Shown: positions 5,819-14,288, counted from the stretch's first letter. The stretch: 16,074 nt of DNA from Planctomycetaceae bacterium (GCA_005239585.1 SBBU01000352.1:1-16074); one strand, 5' to 3'. Numbers and translations: made by a program. Notes: generated by a model from the sequence alone, not told the origin.

Positions 5819-6028
5819 ATGATCCCCGGATTGTGCGCAACACCAGAGAGATCCTCGCATTTCAAGCCAGCCCTGAGTAACATATCCGCAGAACAATTGA
5901 ACAGCGATGAATTATATGCATGTTGCCAGACTGCGGAAAAATTTCGGGAAACGTTTCCCGAAATTTTTGACAATCAAAATGGGCCCTCTATATCGGATCT
6001 CATCCCTTTCCTGTTGACAAGCACATAA
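5819..6028 (+). CDS. Small ORF of unknown function (doubtful)
   Basis: A 69-residue frame starting at ATG 5819, preceded at ideal distance by AGGTGAT (5805-5811), one of the best SD matches in the window. It has no recognisable motif, hydrophobic segment or signal peptide. It contains the 32-bp palindrome (translated around EKFRETFPEIF), and its last codons overlap the GH127 -35 box. That makes it equally likely to be a chance frame in the fdhD-GH127 intergenic region. Without it, 5798-6067 has no gene, only the palindrome and the promoter. Confidence 0.25.
   Translation: MIPGLCATPERSSHFKPALSNISAEQLNSDELYACCQTAEKFRETFPEIFDNQNGPSISDLIPFLLTST
5937..5968. promoter_or_regulatory. Perfect 32-bp palindrome, operator or bidirectional terminator
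   Basis: Two 16-nt halves are exact reverse complements with no spacer; the centre is CGGGAAACGTTTCCCG. The core GAAACGTTTC with a central CG is the typical shape of LacI/GalR-family operators, which control sugar genes, and a sugar hydrolase gene follows. It is centred about 60 bp upstream of the GH127 -35 box, farther than a simple repressor site. The A tract on the left and T tract on the right also make it a plausible bidirectional intrinsic terminator after fdhD. Confidence 0.6.
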
Positions 6029-6042
6029 GCTAGAGATACTAT
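6014..6042 (+). promoter_or_regulatory. Strong predicted sigma70 promoter of the GH127 gene
   Basis: A perfect -35 TTGACA (6014-6019), 17 bp, then TACTAT (6037-6042). The expected start is near 6049, giving a leader of about 19 nt with GGAG at 6057-6060, 7 nt before ATG 6068. Confidence 0.75.
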
Positions 6043-6067
6043 ACGCTCTGTTTTATGGAGTTAACGT

Positions 6068-8524
6068 ATGATAAAAAGATTATCTTTTCTTCTGCTTATC
6101 GCAATCATTGTCCATCCGGGATGCAACACTAGGCCAAAGTCTAATGAAGAAATCTCTGAGATGATGATTTACAGCGAACTCCCTGCAACTGGAGGCAATA
6201 AACATTATGTCTCCAACCGCGATCCTCTCATACCTAGTCCGTTAATAAAGCTCCCGATAGGAAGCATAACCCCCAAGGGATGGTTACATACTCAATTGAA
6301 GCTAATGGCAGATGGATTCACCGGCAGATTGCCGGAGCTAAGCAAATTCTGCAAGAAAGATAGCGGGTGGTATACCGGCACAGCAAAGGGCTGGGAAGAA
6401 TTACCATATTGGCTAAAGGGCTTCTGCAACCTTGGGTTTGTCCTAAAGGATGAACGAATCATGGCCGAGACACGAGACTGGATCGAGGCCATAATGAAGA
6501 CGCAAAAAGAGGATGGTTACTTTGGACCAATGGAGAACAAAAAGAATAATGACTTTTGGCCCAATATGCTTGTCCTTTTCACACTTCAGTCATATTACGA
6601 GGCCACCGGCGATCAAAGAATAATCCCCTTTATGGCAAAATACTTTAAATGGCAGGCCTCGATACCAAGAGAAAAACTCTTCGACTCGAAGAACAACTGG
6701 ATCGGAATATGGCAATGGCTCCGCGCAGCAGATAACATCGAGAGCTTTTACTGGCTATACAATAGAACCGGCGATGCCAGCCTGCTTGAATTATCAAAGA
6801 CCATCTTCGAAACCTCTGCCGACTGGACCAACTGGAAAGATCAACCGCCCACACCTCATGGAGTAAACATATGTCAGGGATTCAGGCACCCCGGCGTCTA
6901 TTATCAATTTTCCAAAGACCCTAAACATCTGGATGCAGTAGAGAGGATTTATAAGTCTGTGATGGATGAATATGGTCAGTGCGCCGGCGGGATGTTTGCC
7001 GCTGACGAAAACTACCGCCGCGGCTGCATCGACCCTTGTTATGCAGCAGAGACATGTTCCATGGTTGAGTTCATGTACAGTTTCGAATCTCTGCTCAAGA
7101 TCACAGGCAAAGCAACCTATGCTGATCGCTGTGAAGAGGTCGCCTTTAACTCACTCCCTTCAAGCATGACTGCCGATCTAAAGGGCCTTCACTATTTGAC
7201 TGCGCCAAATTTGGTCCAGTGCGATAAAAGCGCTCAACACGCCTTTCAAAATAAAATAAGGATGCTCCCTTTTGATCCGTGGGACTATCGGTGCTGTCAA
7301 CACAACGCAGGTCAGGGCTGGCCCTACTTTGCAGAACATCTTTGGTGCGCAACCCAAGGCAACGGTCTGGCCGCAGTCATGTACGCACCATGCCAAGTTA
7401 CTGCAAAAGTTGCGGATGGCGCTGAAGTGAAAATAACTGAAGAGACAAATTATCCATTCGGCGAGACCATAGAGTTCAAAATAGAGACTCCAAAGCCCGT
7501 CACATTCCCACTTGCATTCAGAATTCCCAGATGGTGTAATTATGAAAAGGTCACATTAAATGGGGAGCAAGTCTACAATATATATAAGCGAAGAGAGTTT
7601 GTAGTGATCAACAGGGAATGGAAGTCAAAAGATGTGTTGCGATTAGAATTTCCTATGGAGACAAGAACTTACATCTGGAAAAAGCAAGGCAATAGCGCCT
7701 CTATTAAGCGAGGCCCGCTATGGTATTCATTAAAAATCGAAGAGAGGTGGGAAAGAAACGGAGGGACAGACGAGTGGCCTGCTTATGAAGTCTTTTCAAA
7801 GACACCATGGAACTATGGCCTAGTCCTTGAAAAAGATATCGAGAAATCATTCACGGTTTTGAAGAAAGGAAAGGTTGCAGACCAACCATTCGCGATAGAT
7901 GCAGCGCCAATCGAAATAAAGGCCAAGGGAAAGAAGATACCTAAATGGCAATTGGTAAATAACACTGTGGGCAAACTGCAAAAGAGCCCGGTCAAATCGG
8001 ATGAACCAGAGGAAGAGATAACACTGATACCTATGGGCTGTACAAGATTAAGGATTACCTCCTTTCCTGTAATTGGTACAGGCCCACATGCCAATGAATG
8101 GCCATCGCGTCCGGCAATCCAGCACAATGCCTCACACACACATGATGACATTGAGGCCTTGAGCGACGGAATACTTCCTAATAATTCGATGGACTGGACC
8201 ATTTGTCGATTCACTTGGTGGAATCACAAAGGGACCACAGAATGGGTAACCTATGAATATGACAAGACCAAAAAAATCTCAGCCTGCGAGATCTATTGGT
8301 ACAGTGACTTGGGCAAGGGAGGCTGTCGCGTCCCGGAATCTTGGAAGCTTTTCTACCACGATGGCAAGGATTGGAAAGAGGTTCAAGGCACCTCAGAATA
8401 TGGGACAAAGGTGAATCAGTTCAACCGAGTCACGTTTGACCCGGTAGAGACTTTAAAGCTAAAGATGGAGGTCAAGCTCCAAAAAGACTTTTCCAGCGGT
8501 ATCCTCGAGTGGAAGGTAGAATAA
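6068..8524 (+). CDS. GH127-type (DUF1680) beta-L-arabinofuranosidase, exported, with C-terminal F5/8-like domain
   Basis: An 818-residue predicted lipoprotein (hydrophobic N-terminus, then HPGC with Cys19; the lipobox is imperfect). The central region, about residues 55-440, is the (alpha/alpha)6 barrel of the DUF1680/GH127 family, with GWLHTQL, EDGYFGP and a C-terminal beta region. GH127 enzymes use a zinc-bound cysteine as nucleophile; here Glu328 and Cys330 (AAETCSMVEF) and Cys409-Cys410 (DYRCCQHNAGQGWPYF) match the Glu-x-Cys and Cys-Cys zinc ligands and nucleophile of HypBA1. Residues of about 690-818 (EWVTYEYD, CEIYWYSD, VPESWKLFYHDGKDWKEV) look like an F5/8 type C/CBM32-like carbohydrate-binding domain. 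It should release L-arabinofuranose from glycans outside the cytoplasm; relatives in GH146 are not excluded. It converges on the sugar importer, with 22 bp between stops. Confidence 0.88.
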   Translation: MIKRLSFLLLIAIIVHPGCNTRPKSNEEISEMMIYSELPATGGNKHYVSNRDPLIPSPLIKLPIGSITPKGWLHTQLKLMADGFTGRLPELSKFCKKDSGWYTGTAKGWEELPYWLKGFCNLGFVLKDERIMAETRDWIEAIMKTQKEDGYFGPMENKKNNDFWPNMLVLFTLQSYYEATGDQRIIPFMAKYFKWQASIPREKLFDSKNNWIGIWQWLRAADNIESFYWLYNRTGDASLLELSKTIFETSADWTNWKDQPPTPHGVNICQGFRHPGVYYQFSKDPKHLDAVERIYKSVMDEYGQCAGGMFAADENYRRGCIDPCYAAETCSMVEFMYSFESLLKITGKATYADRCEEVAFNSLPSSMTADLKGLHYLTAPNLVQCDKSAQHAFQNKIRMLPFDPWDYRCCQHNAGQGWPYFAEHLWCATQGNGLAAVMYAPCQVTAKVADGAEVKITEETNYPFGETIEFKIETPKPVTFPLAFRIPRWCNYEKVTLNGEQVYNIYKRREFVVINREWKSKDVLRLEFPMETRTYIWKKQGNSASIKRGPLWYSLKIEERWERNGGTDEWPAYEVFSKTPWNYGLVLEKDIEKSFTVLKKGKVADQPFAIDAAPIEIKAKGKKIPKWQLVNNTVGKLQKSPVKSDEPEEEITLIPMGCTRLRITSFPVIGTGPHANEWPSRPAIQHNASHTHDDIEALSDGILPNNSMDWTICRFTWWNHKGTTEWVTYEYDKTKKISACEIYWYSDLGKGGCRVPESWKLFYHDGKDWKEVQGTSEYGTKVNQFNRVTFDPVETLKLKMEVKLQKDFSSGILEWKVE

Positions 8525-8546
8525 ATTTATCTGAAAAAGTAGGCAT

Positions 8547-9509
8547 CTAATGCTTGGTTTCTGATCCCCTAGCCAGAAATTTCTGAAGCAAGATGAAGAA
8601 AAGAAGGAGGATTCCTATTATTATCTTCAGCCACCAAGAGCTTATACCCTCTTGAAAATTAAGGCCTGTCCTTATAATTCCAAAAATTGCGACACCCACT
8701 AGGGTGCCAAAAACATACCCCACACCTCCGCTCAAAAGCGTCCCTCCAATAACCACAACGGCAATTGCATCGAGCTCTGTGCCCAATCCAGCGCTTGGAT
8801 TTCCATTTGACGCATAGAACGTAAAAACAACACCTGCAAGGGCAGAACAAAAACCGCTGATCGTGTAGACAAGAACCTTTGTCCTGCCAATAGGCAGACC
8901 CATTAGAAGAGCCGCATCTTCATTGCCGCCAACCGCATATACGTTACGCCCAAATTTTGTATAAATTGAGACAAGCACGGCTACTATCATCACAAACATG
9001 AAAACAATAACCGTGATTGGGATAGTAAGACCTGCTACAGGCTGAAAGCTCCATCCTGATATCTGCAAGTGGAGAGGGTTCTCAATCGGAACTGATTCCA
9101 TACGTATGAGAAAGGTCAAACCACGGGCTAAATACATCCCGGCAAGTGTCACTATAAATGGCGCTATTCCGAAGGTTATAACGCAAGTACCCATTAAACA
9201 CCCAAAGAGAGAACCGGCAGCAAGCGATGCCAGGATAGCCAGCGGGACTGGGAAATTATACTCCCTGATTAAAACTGCAACAATGACGCTGCTCAATGCC
9301 ATGACAGACCCCACTGACAAATCTATCCCGCCAGACAAAATTACAAATGTCATGCCGATCGCAACAATCCCCAGAACAGAATTGCCGATAAAAAAATTGG
9401 CAACGACCTGAGCCGAAAGAAATTCCGGATAAAGAATTGCCCCTGCTAAATAGAGAATGACACAGACAGCCAGCGTCGAAAAAATAGGGATGTATTTACT
9501 CGGAATCAT
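8547..9509 (-). CDS. yjfF: Sugar ABC transporter permease, YjfF-like
   Basis: A 320-residue inner-membrane protein of the RbsC/BPD_transp_2 family with about eight to ten hydrophobic helices. Family motifs are GGIDLSVGSVMALSSV, NPSAGLGTELDAIAVVVIGG and TLLSGGVGYVFGTLVGV. The gene is last in an operon with the order binding protein, ATPase, permease 1, permease 2, the same as E. coli ytfQ-ytfR-ytfT-yjfF. That order and its place as the second permease are the basis for the symbol. It starts 2 bp after the ytfT-like gene ends. Substrate is inferred to be a furanose sugar. Confidence 0.85.
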   Translation of the reverse strand: MIPSKYIPIFSTLAVCVILYLAGAILYPEFLSAQVVANFFIGNSVLGIVAIGMTFVILSGGIDLSVGSVMALSSVIVAVLIREYNFPVPLAILASLAAGSLFGCLMGTCVITFGIAPFIVTLAGMYLARGLTFLIRMESVPIENPLHLQISGWSFQPVAGLTIPITVIVFMFVMIVAVLVSIYTKFGRNVYAVGGNEDAALLMGLPIGRTKVLVYTISGFCSALAGVVFTFYASNGNPSAGLGTELDAIAVVVIGGTLLSGGVGYVFGTLVGVAIFGIIRTGLNFQEGISSWWLKIIIGILLLFFILLQKFLARGSETKH

Positions 9510-9511
9510 AA

Positions 9512-10519
9512 CTAAGTTACAGATCTCTTTACAAACATCCTTGATAGAATTTCATGAAACCTGGATGATTGAATCAGGCAAACGATAATTACCGCCCCAG
9601 CCTTGACGACCAGAGTGTGCTCAAAAACCACCCCGCGCATAAGAAGCATAATCGTCAGAGTCTCCATAATTAGGGCCCCTATAACTGATCCAACAAGATT
9701 GGCACGCCCACCGCTTAGCAATGTCCCGCCAATCACAACCGCCAGTATTGCATCCAACTCCTTGTACAAACCACACTGAAAACTCTCGGCGTACATCAAG
9801 TTTGAAGTATATAAAATGCCGGCTAACCCGGCACAAAGGCCTAAGAAGGCAAAGGCGAGCAGTTTGACAAGGGCCGGATTAACTCCTGACAGTCTGCTTG
9901 CCCTTTCGTTATCACCAACTGCTTCCACATACAAACCTGCAACTGTTGTCCTGATGATAAAGTACGTGACACTGGCAATAATTAACGCAACCACAATTGA
10001 GATAGGAATTCCGAGCAAATTTCCCCTCCCAATGAACTCAAGGGTCGAATCATGGAAATTGATCGTCTTGCCATCAGTAAGCAACTGAGCAACTCCACGA
10101 CCGCCTATCATCAGGATAAGCGTGGCAACAAAAGGCTGGATTTTAAGATAACCGACAAGAAATCCATTCCAAAGACCAGCGGTGGTGGCAACAATCAATG
10201 ACAAACCAAGAACAAGCGAAATAGGCAACCCTGTTTGTGTTATCAAAACTGCCGCAAAGGCGCCTGTAATAGCCATCACAGCACCTACAGAGAGATCAAT
10301 GCAGCCACTCGCTATGACAAGCGTCATCCCAACTGCAAGAATCATCACCAGTGAACCATGGTAAAAGATATCAATTATCGACCCATACAAGCGTCCCTGT
10401 TTGATTTCTATATTCCCAAAGCCTTTCGTGAAAAGAACATTAAAGAGGATCAAAGCAAAGAGCACTATGACGAGCCAAAAGTTTCTAGATTTGTAGAAAC
10501 CCTGAACCATTTTTATCAT
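9512..10519 (-). CDS. ytfT: Sugar ABC transporter permease, YtfT-like
   Basis: A 335-residue RbsC-family permease, with a first transmembrane helix FWLVIVLFALILFNVLF and family motifs SGCIDLSVGAVMAITGAF and ELDAILAVVIGGTLLSGG. It should pair with the YjfF-like permease as a heterodimeric channel, as in the E. coli galactofuranose system, which is unusual among ribose-type importers that use one permease. Its ATG overlaps the stop of the ATPase gene (ATGA), a sign of translational coupling. Confidence 0.86.
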   Translation of the reverse strand: MIKMVQGFYKSRNFWLVIVLFALILFNVLFTKGFGNIEIKQGRLYGSIIDIFYHGSLVMILAVGMTLVIASGCIDLSVGAVMAITGAFAAVLITQTGLPISLVLGLSLIVATTAGLWNGFLVGYLKIQPFVATLILMIGGRGVAQLLTDGKTINFHDSTLEFIGRGNLLGIPISIVVALIIASVTYFIIRTTVAGLYVEAVGDNERASRLSGVNPALVKLLAFAFLGLCAGLAGILYTSNLMYAESFQCGLYKELDAILAVVIGGTLLSGGRANLVGSVIGALIMETLTIMLLMRGVVFEHTLVVKAGAVIIVCLIQSSRFHEILSRMFVKRSVT

Positions 10520-12018
10520 GCATCCCTGCCTGCAATTGTCCGCATGATAACCTGTTCGTCTATCTGATCTCCTTCCAGCTCTGCAACCTTGGCGCGATCT
10601 CTCAATACTGCAACTCTGTGACTTTGCCTTACAACCTCCTCTAGCTCAGATGAAATAAAAAGGATTGCCATCCCTTCTCGTGAGAGCGAGTCGATAATCT
10701 GTTCTACTTCTGCCTTTGCGCCTATATCGATGCCGCGCGTTGGCTCATCTAAGATCAAAAACCTCGGTTGGGCAGCAAGCCACCGGGCAAGAATCACCTT
10801 CTGTTGATTACCCCCGCTCAATGTCCTGACCCTCTGTTCTGTCCCAGTCGCAACTATCCCAAGCAGTCTTATAAACTTGTCAGCTATCTCCACCTGTTTC
10901 TTGCGCGATAAATAGCCTAGTTTTCTCAACTTTTTTTGAACAACAAGAATTATATTCTCACGAACTGAGAGATTAGGAAAGATCCCATCAACCTTGCGAT
11001 CCTCAGGACAAAAACCAAGTCCAAGAGAGATTGCCTTGGCAGGAGATTTTATCACCACATGTTGCTTGTCTACGGTGATCTGTCCCATGCTTGCGCGATC
11101 TATGCCAAATAATAATCGGGCAAGCTCTGTCCTACCCGATCCGAGGAGTCCTGCAAGTCCCAGTACCTCACCATTTTTTATATCTAGATCAAAAGGCTGT
11201 ATAGTCTCTCTTTGACCTAATCCCCGAACCTGAATAAATGGATCCCCCCTAACCTGCCTCTCCTCTTCCTTTTTAATCTCCAACACAGATTCAGGCCTCT
11301 TACCCAACATGTGTCCGATAAGCTCTATCTTAGGGAGTAACTTCGTCTCAAATACACCTACAAGCCTGCCGTTTCGAAGCACTGTGATACGATCACTAAT
11401 TTCATAGACCTGATCCAGAAAGTGGGTAATAAAAAGTACGCCTACACCCTTGGTTTTTAGCTGGCGAATCACTTCAAATAATTTTTTTACCTCATGCTCA
11501 TCCAAACTAGATGTGGGCTCATCCATTATGATAAGCTTTGACTCGATGTTGACAGCACGTGCTATGCTCACGAGCTGTTGGATTGCAATCGAATATGAGG
11601 ATATAGGTCTTTTAACATCAATAGCCAGATCAAAAGTCCTTAGAATCTCTTCAGAGCGTTTATATATTCTCTTCCAGTCAATAAATCCAAACTTGCGGGG
11701 TTGACGACCCAAGAATATGTTTTCAGCAACAGAGAGAAATGGTACAAGATTTTCCTCCTGATAAATTGTGCTGATTCCCAAGGTCTGTGCATTGCCGGGT
11801 GATTTTGGATAGCAAGGCTTGCCATTAAAAAAATTTTCACCTGAATCACGCCTATGAACACCCGTAAGGACTTTTACCAGAGTCGACTTGCCTGCCCCGT
11901 TTTCCCCCATCAACGCGTGAATCTCTCCTTTGGTTATCGAGAAATTGACATTATCAAGGGCTTTGACGCCCGGAAATGTTTTGCTGATCCCCACCATTTG
12001 CAATATTTCTTCTGACAT
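10516..12018 (-). CDS. ytfR: Sugar ABC transporter ATP-binding protein, YtfR-like
   Basis: A 500-residue cytoplasmic ATPase with two fused nucleotide-binding domains (RbsA/MglA/YtfR type). Domain 1: Walker A GENGAGKST (38-46), Walker B LIIMDEP (162-168), and a degenerate signature (SIAIQQLV near 143-150). Domain 2: GLLGSGRTE (290-298), where the Walker A lysine is Arg as usual for this family, signature LSGGNQQK (400-407) and Walker B FLILDEPTRGID. Domain 1 therefore has the normal P-loop and domain 2 the normal signature. There is no clear SD. A 72-nt gap separates it from the binding-protein gene; this holds a weak 5-bp hairpin and no gene, and may let the binding protein be made in excess. 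Confidence 0.93.
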   Translation of the reverse strand: MSEEILQMVGISKTFPGVKALDNVNFSITKGEIHALMGENGAGKSTLVKVLTGVHRRDSGENFFNGKPCYPKSPGNAQTLGISTIYQEENLVPFLSVAENIFLGRQPRKFGFIDWKRIYKRSEEILRTFDLAIDVKRPISSYSIAIQQLVSIARAVNIESKLIIMDEPTSSLDEHEVKKLFEVIRQLKTKGVGVLFITHFLDQVYEISDRITVLRNGRLVGVFETKLLPKIELIGHMLGKRPESVLEIKKEEERQVRGDPFIQVRGLGQRETIQPFDLDIKNGEVLGLAGLLGSGRTELARLLFGIDRASMGQITVDKQHVVIKSPAKAISLGLGFCPEDRKVDGIFPNLSVRENIILVVQKKLRKLGYLSRKKQVEIADKFIRLLGIVATGTEQRVRTLSGGNQQKVILARWLAAQPRFLILDEPTRGIDIGAKAEVEQIIDSLSREGMAILFISSELEEVVRQSHRVAVLRDRAKVAELEGDQIDEQVIMRTIAGRDA

Positions 12019-12090
12019 TTGATTTATTCAGTATTTAGCACTTGTTTGAAGAGGAATCAACTCTTGGTTTCTAATCTGGACTTGAACTTT

Positions 12091-13041
12091 TTAATATTGC
12101 CTGTTGCCGATCTCCTTCGCCGCATTGGATTGATCGAAGAGACGCGTCTCGTTCACGTATCGCTTTTGAACAGATTCACCTTTTAAGATCTTATCCACAA
12201 CCTCGAATGTCTTTGGGCCGTAGAGGGGTGTACACTCGACAGTCGCACTTAGCTTGCCATCCACAATAGCCGTAAAGGCATCACGAATTCCGTCAATGGA
12301 TATCACGATTACATCCTTGCTTGGCTTGATACCTGCCTCTTCCAATGCCTGAATTGCTCCAAGGGCCATATCATCGTTGTGGGCATAGACAGCCTGTATA
12401 TTTCCCTTGCCGAGGGACTTGATAAAACTCTCCGTAACCTTTTTTCCATCTGCGCGATTAAACATCGCAGTTTGAGACCCTGTTATCTTTATCTCAGGAA
12501 ATTTGCTCAGGCCTTCTACAAAACCTTTCTTACGGTCCTTGGCAGGATCAGAATCAGGAGTACCCTCAAGCTGAATGACGTTTCCTTTTTTATTCATCTT
12601 GTTAGCAAGCCATTCAGCAGCAACACGCCCTTCATGAACAAAGTCTGCTGTAATGATCGTGGTGTAAAGTTCTTCGGGCCCATTTATACCCCGATCCACG
12701 AGGACAAGAGGGATATTTGCCGCTTTGACCCTGCGAAGTACCGTCTCCCAGCCGCTTTTAACCTCAGGGGCCAAGAGAATAACATCTACTTTTTTAGAAA
12801 TAAAATCATCGAGCGCAGCAATCTGATTCTCCTGCTTGCCCTGAGAATCTGACACCAATAGTTCAATATTGCGATTCTTGGCCTCCGATCTGATTGAATT
12901 TGTCTCGGCGGTTCGCCATGAACTCGATTCGCCAATCTGAGAAAAACCAATTGTGATCCTCTTTTTCTCTTTTTGACCGCAGCCTTGGAAACAAGTACAC
13001 CAGATGACCAGGGCACAAATGGAAATTATTAATTTTTTCAT
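12091..13041 (-). CDS. ytfQ: Galactofuranose/arabinofuranose-type sugar-binding lipoprotein, YtfQ-like
   Basis: A 316-residue Peripla_BP_4 solute-binding protein with a lipoprotein-like signal (FQGC, Cys21). It follows the E. coli YtfQ pattern closely from memory: ITIGFSQIGESSSWRTAETN, KQENQIAALDDFI, LAPEVKSGWE, LVLVDRGI, DRKKGF, VYAHNDDMALGAIQALEEAG and SIDGIRDAF. In YtfQ the Trp-Arg pair, the Asp-Arg of the hinge strand and the NDD and DG blocks line the furanose pocket. YtfQ binds galactofuranose; with a GH127 enzyme opposite, L-arabinofuranose is an attractive alternative here. The ATG at 13041 has no SD, and the predicted promoter puts the transcript start at about this codon. It is first in the importer operon. 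Confidence 0.9.
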   Translation of the reverse strand: MKKLIISICALVIWCTCFQGCGQKEKKRITIGFSQIGESSSWRTAETNSIRSEAKNRNIELLVSDSQGKQENQIAALDDFISKKVDVILLAPEVKSGWETVLRRVKAANIPLVLVDRGINGPEELYTTIITADFVHEGRVAAEWLANKMNKKGNVIQLEGTPDSDPAKDRKKGFVEGLSKFPEIKITGSQTAMFNRADGKKVTESFIKSLGKGNIQAVYAHNDDMALGAIQALEEAGIKPSKDVIVISIDGIRDAFTAIVDGKLSATVECTPLYGPKTFEVVDKILKGESVQKRYVNETRLFDQSNAAKEIGNRQY

Positions 13042-13048
13042 GTGGCTG

Positions 13049-13077
13049 ATTCTACAAGAATGGCCCTTGCTTGTCCA
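13049..13077 (-). promoter_or_regulatory. Predicted promoter of the ytfQRT-yjfF operon, giving a leaderless message
   Basis: On the minus strand TGGACA (complement of 13072-13077), 17 bp, TAGAAT (complement of 13049-13054), each matching five of six consensus bases. Only 7 nt (CAGCCAC) separate the -10 box from the ytfQ ATG, so the expected +1 falls at the ATG itself. Confidence 0.65.
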
Positions 13078-13127
13078 CTGTGCAGAGGGATCTGGTCTAA
13101 ATGAACGGCCGAGCCGATGTAATTGGC

Positions 13128-14276
13128 TTAGAGAATTTCATCACCCCATAATCTATTTAGAAAAATCTTCCACGGCATGATTGTGATTCGCCCAACCTGT
13201 CTTGGTTTTGGATCCATAGAGACAATAATTGAATGCTTTGTACGATATTCCTCGTCAAACGCAACCAATCCCCTCAAATGATGGTCAAGGACGTATTCTA
13301 CCCCTTTTACTTGCAATGCCACCTCATGCTCACCGAGTATGAAATCAATCTCAAGCTGGCTCGCTGTACGCCAGTAAGAGATGTCATAAGAAAGCCCTGA
13401 ATAGTGACTGTGTGCCACCAGCTCTTGCAGTATAAAATGCTCGAATGCCTTTCCGAACGATTCACTGCGTGGTTCTATCCTGCCTCTTTTTAAAAGAAAA
13501 TTAGCCAGTCCAACATCAAAGAGAAAGAATTTAGGGGCGGTAATGACACGTCGTTTCGGACGCCTCCGATATGAGGGGATGAAACGAGCGACAAGAGTAT
13601 CGACAAGAATCTGAAAATATTCCTTGACAGTAGGCGCACTGACTCCACATTCTCTTGCTATATTTTGATAATTAATTATTTCACCGTTGCTAAAGACCGC
13701 GCTCTCGAGAAATCTGCTGAAACCAGGAATGTTTCTGGTAATGGCCTCCTGAGCAATTTCTTGTCTTAAATAATCTGCGACATACGACTCCAAAAGCTGT
13801 CTTGGATTATTTGACAGATAGTGCCGTGGTACAAGCCCATTATTTAGTGCCCTGATGAGATCAAAATCTGGAACTTCCTCATAGATCAGGGGAAACAACT
13901 CATAACGTAGGGCACGCCCTCCAAGCAAATTGCCCCCACTGCGTTTGAGCTTCCTTGCGCTCGATCCGCAGAGAACAAACTGCATCTGCTTGTTTACAAT
14001 TAACCATTGTACCTCATCTAACAGGGCTGGGATCTTTTGGATTTCATCTATTATGACAGGCCCGCCTGGAGGATTTGCAAGAAGCTCCTCCCTTAGGGTT
14101 GATGGCTTGATATTCAGGCGCAGGAGCTTATCTGACAAAAGTAGATCGTACCACGGCGAATCAGGAAAGAGTTCCCTTAACAACGTGCTCTTTCCTGTCT
14201 GCCTTGCCCCCCATAGGAAGCAAGTTTCACCCCCTCTTTTTAAGAGTCTCTGTCTCCTTTTATAAATGACAGTCAT
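13128..14276 (-). CDS. AAA_14 / DUF4143 ATPase
   Basis: A 382-residue protein. The N-terminal AAA+ part has Walker A GARQTGKST, Walker B PVIIDEIQKIP and a sensor-like VLCGSSARKLK. The middle is a winged-helix-like segment (NYQNIARECGVSAPTVKEYF). The C-terminal DUF4143 part has EIDFILGEHEVALQVKG, a D-x(n)-E-x-K arrangement like a PD-(D/E)XK nuclease fold. These ATPases are very common, often present in many scattered copies, and of unclear function; some are suspected to be selfish or linked to stress systems. It stands alone between the sugar importer and the molybdoenzyme and has no evident link to either. Its ATG lacks an SD and lies about 12 nt from a TATAAT. Confidence 0.9.
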   Translation of the reverse strand: MTVIYKRRQRLLKRGGETCFLWGARQTGKSTLLRELFPDSPWYDLLLSDKLLRLNIKPSTLREELLANPPGGPVIIDEIQKIPALLDEVQWLIVNKQMQFVLCGSSARKLKRSGGNLLGGRALRYELFPLIYEEVPDFDLIRALNNGLVPRHYLSNNPRQLLESYVADYLRQEIAQEAITRNIPGFSRFLESAVFSNGEIINYQNIARECGVSAPTVKEYFQILVDTLVARFIPSYRRRPKRRVITAPKFFLFDVGLANFLLKRGRIEPRSESFGKAFEHFILQELVAHSHYSGLSYDISYWRTASQLEIDFILGEHEVALQVKGVEYVLDHHLRGLVAFDEEYRTKHSIIVSMDPKPRQVGRITIMPWKIFLNRLWGDEIL

Positions 14277-14288
14277 AATATATAGTTT

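Noticed and set aside
5745..5880. A frame overlapping the end of fdhD, encoding about 40 residues (with DVLNDPRIVRNTREIL)
   Set aside because: It looks protein-like but has no good start, overlaps fdhD, and matches nothing I recognise; it may be a remnant of a gene that once followed fdhD, but the support is too thin.
9106..9411. Plus-strand frames opposite the permease and ATPase genes
   Set aside because: Antisense frames of well-supported genes; their composition follows the opposite strand.
12019..12090. Hairpin AAGAG/CTCTT in the ytfQ-ytfR gap as a terminator
   Set aside because: Only a 5-bp stem and no T run; kept as a remark in the ytfR entry rather than as a feature.
12379..12852. 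A 157-residue plus-strand frame opposite ytfQ
   Set aside because: It lies wholly inside a confident gene on the other strand, with no motif or ribosome site.
13128..14276. AAA_14/DUF4143 gene as part of a defence or toxin system
   Set aside because: No partner gene, no terminal repeats and no second defence gene nearby; the family is common and usually stands alone.
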